Shown here: positions 61,578 through 64,000 of the stretch, one piece after another
Layout: each line of letters starts with the position of its first letter
Numbering within the stretch: the stretch's first letter is position 1
NCBI RefSeq assembly: GCF_021191705.1
Contig: NZ_JAIWPU010000007.1
Coordinates: 1 to 64,000, forward strand
From: Proluteimonas flavola
GTDB lineage: Bacteria > Pseudomonadota > Gammaproteobacteria > Xanthomonadales > Xanthomonadaceae
Reading direction: 5' to 3'
Length of the DNA stretch: 64,000 bases
Position numbers and translations under genes: made by a program
The notes under the pieces: generated by a model
Seen by the model: only the letters and a program-made list of their open reading frames with translations
Database searches by the model: none
What the model was told of the DNA's origin: nothing

Positions 61578-63266
61578 ATGACCGAATCATTCGCAGAACT
61601 GTTCGAAGCCAGCCAGACCAATCTGGCCAAGCTCAAGCCGGGCTCCATCGTTACCGGCGTCGTCGTGCAGGTCCGCACCGACGTCGTCGTGATCAACGCC
61701 GGCCTGAAGTCGGAAGGCATCGTGCCGATCGAACAGTTCCGTAACGACGCCGGCGAAATCGACGTCGCGGAAGGCGACACCGTCAAGGTGGCGCTGGACT
61801 CGCTCGAGAACGGCTTCGGCGAGACCGTGCTGTCGCGCGAGAAGGCCAAGCGCGCCATGGTGTGGGACGAGCTCGAGGAAGCGCTCGAGAAGAACGAAAC
61901 CATCACCGGCCGCATCAGCGGCAAGGTCAAGGGCGGCTTCACCGTCGACATCAAGGACGTCCGCGCATTCCTGCCGGGCTCGCTGGTCGACGTGCGTCCG
62001 GTCCGCGACCCGGTCTACCTCGAGGGCAAGGAACTCGAGTTCAAGCTGATCAAGCTGGACCGCAAGCGCAACAACGTCGTCGTTTCGCGTCGCGCCGTCG
62101 TCGAGAGCGAGCACTCGGAAGAGCGCGAGCAGCTGATGGAGAAGCTGGTCGAGGGCGCGGTGCTCAAGGGCGTCGTCAAGAACCTCACCGATTACGGCGC
62201 GTTCGTGGACCTCGGCGGCATCGACGGCCTGCTGCACATCACCGACATGGCCTGGAAGCGCGTGCGCCATCCGTCCGAAGTCGTGGAAGTGGGCGCAGAG
62301 CTCGACGTCCGCGTGCTGAAGTACGACCGCGAGCGCAACCGCGTCAGCCTCGGCCTCAAGCAGCTGGGCGAGGATCCGTGGGACAACATCGCGCGCCGCT
62401 ACCCGTCGAACACGCGCGTGTTCGGCAAGGTCTCCAACGTCACCGATTACGGCGCATTCGTCGAGATCGAGCCGGGCGTCGAGGGCCTGGTGCACGTGTC
62501 CGAGATGGACTGGACCAACAAGAACGTCAATCCGTCCAAGGTGGTGCAGGTCGGTGACGAACTCGAGGTCATGGTGCTCGACGTCGACGAAGAGCGTCGC
62601 CGCATCTCGCTCGGCATCAAGCAGGTCACCTCGAACCCGTGGGAGACCTTCGCGGCCATCCACAAGAAGGGCGACAAGGTCGACGGCCAGATCAAGTCGA
62701 TCACCGACTTCGGCATCTTCATCGGCCTGGACGGCGGTATCGACGGCCTGATCCACCTGTCGGACATCGCGTGGAACTCCACCGGCGAAGACGTGGCCCG
62801 CGCGTTCAAGAAGGGCGACACCGTCGAAGCCGTCGTGCTGGCGGTCGATCCGGAGCGCGAGCGCATCTCGCTGGGCGTCAAGCAGCTCGAGCAGGACCCG
62901 ATGGGCCAGTTCATGGCGACGACGCCGCGCGGTTCGAAGGTCACCGGCACCGTCAAGGAAGTCGATGCCAAGGGCGCCGTGGTCGATCTGGGTGAAGGCG
63001 TGGAAGGCTATGTGCAGGCGCGCGACATCAGCGACCAGCGCATCGACGACGCCAGCCAGCACCTGAAGGTCGGTCAGGAAATCGAGGCCAAGTACTTCGG
63101 CGTCGACCGCAAGACGCGCGTCCTGCAGCTGTCGATCAAGGCGAAGGACGAGGCGGAAACCGCCGAGACCCTGGCCGAGTACAACAAGCAGGCATCGGAA
63201 GCATCGAGCGGCACCACCAAGCTGGGCGCGCTGCTGCGCGAGCAGCTGGGCAACAAGGGCGAGTAA
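61578..63266 (+). CDS. rpsA: 30S ribosomal protein S1
   Basis: A 562-residue RNA-binding protein of six S1 repeats, the standard proteobacterial form. The repeats are seen at [138 protein letters not shown] and [24 protein letters not shown] (each shown in part). Unfolds mRNA at initiation. The 254-bp gap after cmk probably holds its promoter and leader; S1 is known to autoregulate in E. coli. Confidence 0.98.
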   Translation: MTESFAELFEASQTNLAKLKPGSIVTGVVVQVRTDVVVINAGLKSEGIVPIEQFRNDAGEIDVAEGDTVKVALDSLENGFGETVLSREKAKRAMVWDELEEALEKNETITGRISGKVKGGFTVDIKDVRAFLPGSLVDVRPVRDPVYLEGKELEFKLIKLDRKRNNVVVSRRAVVESEHSEEREQLMEKLVEGAVLKGVVKNLTDYGAFVDLGGIDGLLHITDMAWKRVRHPSEVVEVGAELDVRVLKYDRERNRVSLGLKQLGEDPWDNIARRYPSNTRVFGKVSNVTDYGAFVEIEPGVEGLVHVSEMDWTNKNVNPSKVVQVGDELEVMVLDVDEERRRISLGIKQVTSNPWETFAAIHKKGDKVDGQIKSITDFGIFIGLDGGIDGLIHLSDIAWNSTGEDVARAFKKGDTVEAVVLAVDPERERISLGVKQLEQDPMGQFMATTPRGSKVTGTVKEVDAKGAVVDLGEGVEGYVQARDISDQRIDDASQHLKVGQEIEAKYFGVDRKTRVLQLSIKAKDEAETAETLAEYNKQASEASSGTTKLGALLREQLGNKGE

Positions 63267-63275
63267 GCCCATTCG

Positions 63276-63306
63276 GCGCCGACCCGGGCAATCCCCGGGT
63301 CGGCGC
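63276..63306 (+). terminator. GC-rich hairpin between rpsA and ihfB
   Basis: A 13-bp perfect stem (63276-63288 with 63294-63306, sequence GCGCCGACCCGGG) and a five-base loop, 9 bp past the rpsA stop. No T-run follows, so it may be an attenuator or a 3'-end stabiliser that lowers ihfB expression relative to rpsA, rather than a full terminator. Confidence 0.5.
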
Positions 63307-63329
63307 TGTCGCATCTGCAAGAACGAGAC

Positions 63330-63632
63330 ATGACGAAGTCGGAACTCATCGAACTGCTGACCCAGCGTCAGGCGCATCTCAAGGGCGAGGACGTCGACCT
63401 TGCGGTCAAGGCCATGCTCGAAATGATGGGCGGCGCACTGGCGGCCGGCGATCGGATCGAGGTCCGTGGTTTCGGCAGCTTCTCGCTGCATTTCCGTCCG
63501 CCGCGCACCGGACGCAACCCGAAGACCGGCGATGCCGTCGCGCTTCCGGGCAAGCATGTGCCGCATTTCAAGCCGGGCAAGGAACTGCGCGATCGCGTCA
63601 GCGACGTACAGCCGATGCCGGCCGAAGACTGA
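63330..63632 (+). CDS. ihfB: Integration host factor subunit beta
   Basis: A 100-residue HU/IHF-family DNA-bending protein. [33 protein letters not shown] (in parts) is the helical dimer body. [51 protein letters not shown] (in parts) has the R-x-[10 protein letters not shown]-intercalating arm. Its place after rpsA and before lapB confirms beta rather than alpha. Confidence 0.97.
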   Translation: MTKSELIELLTQRQAHLKGEDVDLAVKAMLEMMGGALAAGDRIEVRGFGSFSLHFRPPRTGRNPKTGDAVALPGKHVPHFKPGKELRDRVSDVQPMPAED

Positions 63633-63814
63633 TCGCCACACGGCGGTCCCATTTTCTTTTCCACGCACCTGCGGATCGCCGCATGGTTGGCGTGCAGGAT
63701 CGGCAAGCGGGTAGGATCGTCGACGCACCGTCGGCGGGGCGCGCATCGCGCTTTGATGTCCATCGCCGGCGCGGGTCGCGCGTCCGCGGCCGATCCATCG
63801 ATGGAGCGTGATCC

Positions 63815-64000
63815 ATGGCGTTTGTGACCGAGTGGTTCTGGTTCTTCCTGTTGCTGCCGATCGCGGCCCTCAGTGGCTGGGTGATCGGTCGCCGCGGCGG
63901 CGAGCGCCACAGCGACACCCAGGTCAGCCGTCTGTCGACGACGTACTTCCGCGGCCTGAACTATCTGCTCAACGAGCAGCCCGACAAGGCCATCGAACTG
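63815..64000 (+). CDS. lapB: Lipopolysaccharide assembly protein LapB (YciM), partial at window end
   Basis: The first 62 codons only; the gene runs off the right edge. MAFVTEWFWFFLLLPIAALSGWVIGRRGG is the single N-terminal TM anchor, followed by SRLSTTYFRGLNYLLNEQPDKAIEL, the first TPR of LapB. LapB promotes LpxC degradation by FtsH and co-ordinates LPS assembly. The 182-bp space after ihfB shows no lapA (DUF1049) gene, which often sits here. Confidence 0.92.
   Translation, partial: MAFVTEWFWFFLLLPIAALSGWVIGRRGGERHSDTQVSRLSTTYFRGLNYLLNEQPDKAIEL

Overview
This window is high-GC, densely coding DNA from a gammaproteobacterium of the Xanthomonadaceae/Lysobacteraceae (Luteimonas, Lysobacter or Stenotrophomonas-like). 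That placement is inferred from gene content: a divergent rne/rluC pair, a cmk-rpsA-ihfB-lapB block, a complete ccmABCDEFGHI operon, a secreted M2 (ACE-like) peptidase, a MetX-family enzyme of the xanthomonad serine O-succinyltransferase type, a class III PHA synthase pair (phaE/phaC) and a 'transmembrane repetitive' protein. Nearly all of it looks chromosomal. I see no rRNA, CRISPR array, integrase, transposase or prophage module.

Layout, left to right. 0.27-4.6 kb: a Bcr/CflA drug exporter, then a lineage-specific cassette in which an XRE-like regulator is divergent from a lipoprotein and four small membrane or unknown genes, with dyads overlapping the shared promoter. 4.7-4.9 kb: a MITE-like element with 24-bp inverted ends. 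5-10 kb: M2 peptidase and a min operon (GNAT-minC-minD-minE-HExxH protein). 10.3-14.2 kb: a DesK/NarL-type two-component pair, an SRPBCC protein and a DUF423 protein. 14.2-17.9 kb: a leftward, mostly overlapping operon (SPFH, small membrane protein, Arc-like RHH, DUF4177, CPBP protease, DUF3887, M15 peptidase) behind a consensus promoter that carries a GATATC dyad. 18-22.6 kb: pssA, phaE (with a histone-H1-like tail), phaC, PspC, and a HExxH membrane protein. 22.6-26.4 kb: inverted REP-like repeats, an NRDE/TANGO2 protein, tRNA-Leu(CAA), a lipoprotein and a DUF885 lipoprotein. 26.5-28.2 kb: MetX/SST-type acyltransferase with cysteine dioxygenase. 28.3-35.1 kb: the ccm operon. 35-38.3 kb: DUF3293, methionine-type aminotransferase, SCO protein, GacA-like regulator. 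38.4-43 kb: rne and rluC around a long leader. 43-47.8 kb: DUF6624, phhB, nfuA, a repetitive membrane protein and two small c-type cytochromes. 48-55.7 kb: an adaptor and two tandem RND permeases. 55.9-60.5 kb: a TraB-family protein, a GNAT, aguB and aguA (agmatine to putrescine), a small exported protein and rpmJ. 60.6-64 kb: cmk, rpsA, ihfB and the start of lapB.

How the genes fit together: much of the window is core physiology (division-site placement, cytochrome c maturation plus small cytochromes and a SCO protein, RNA processing and translation, phospholipid and polymer storage). The parts least explained by known pathways are the 1.6-4.6 kb regulator cassette, the SPFH/RHH/CPBP operon, the HExxH protein attached to the min operon, the PhaE with a DNA-binding-like tail, and the SST/cysteine dioxygenase pair. 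Very long antisense reading frames opposite the RND, rne and ccm genes are GC-rich shadow frames and are not annotated.
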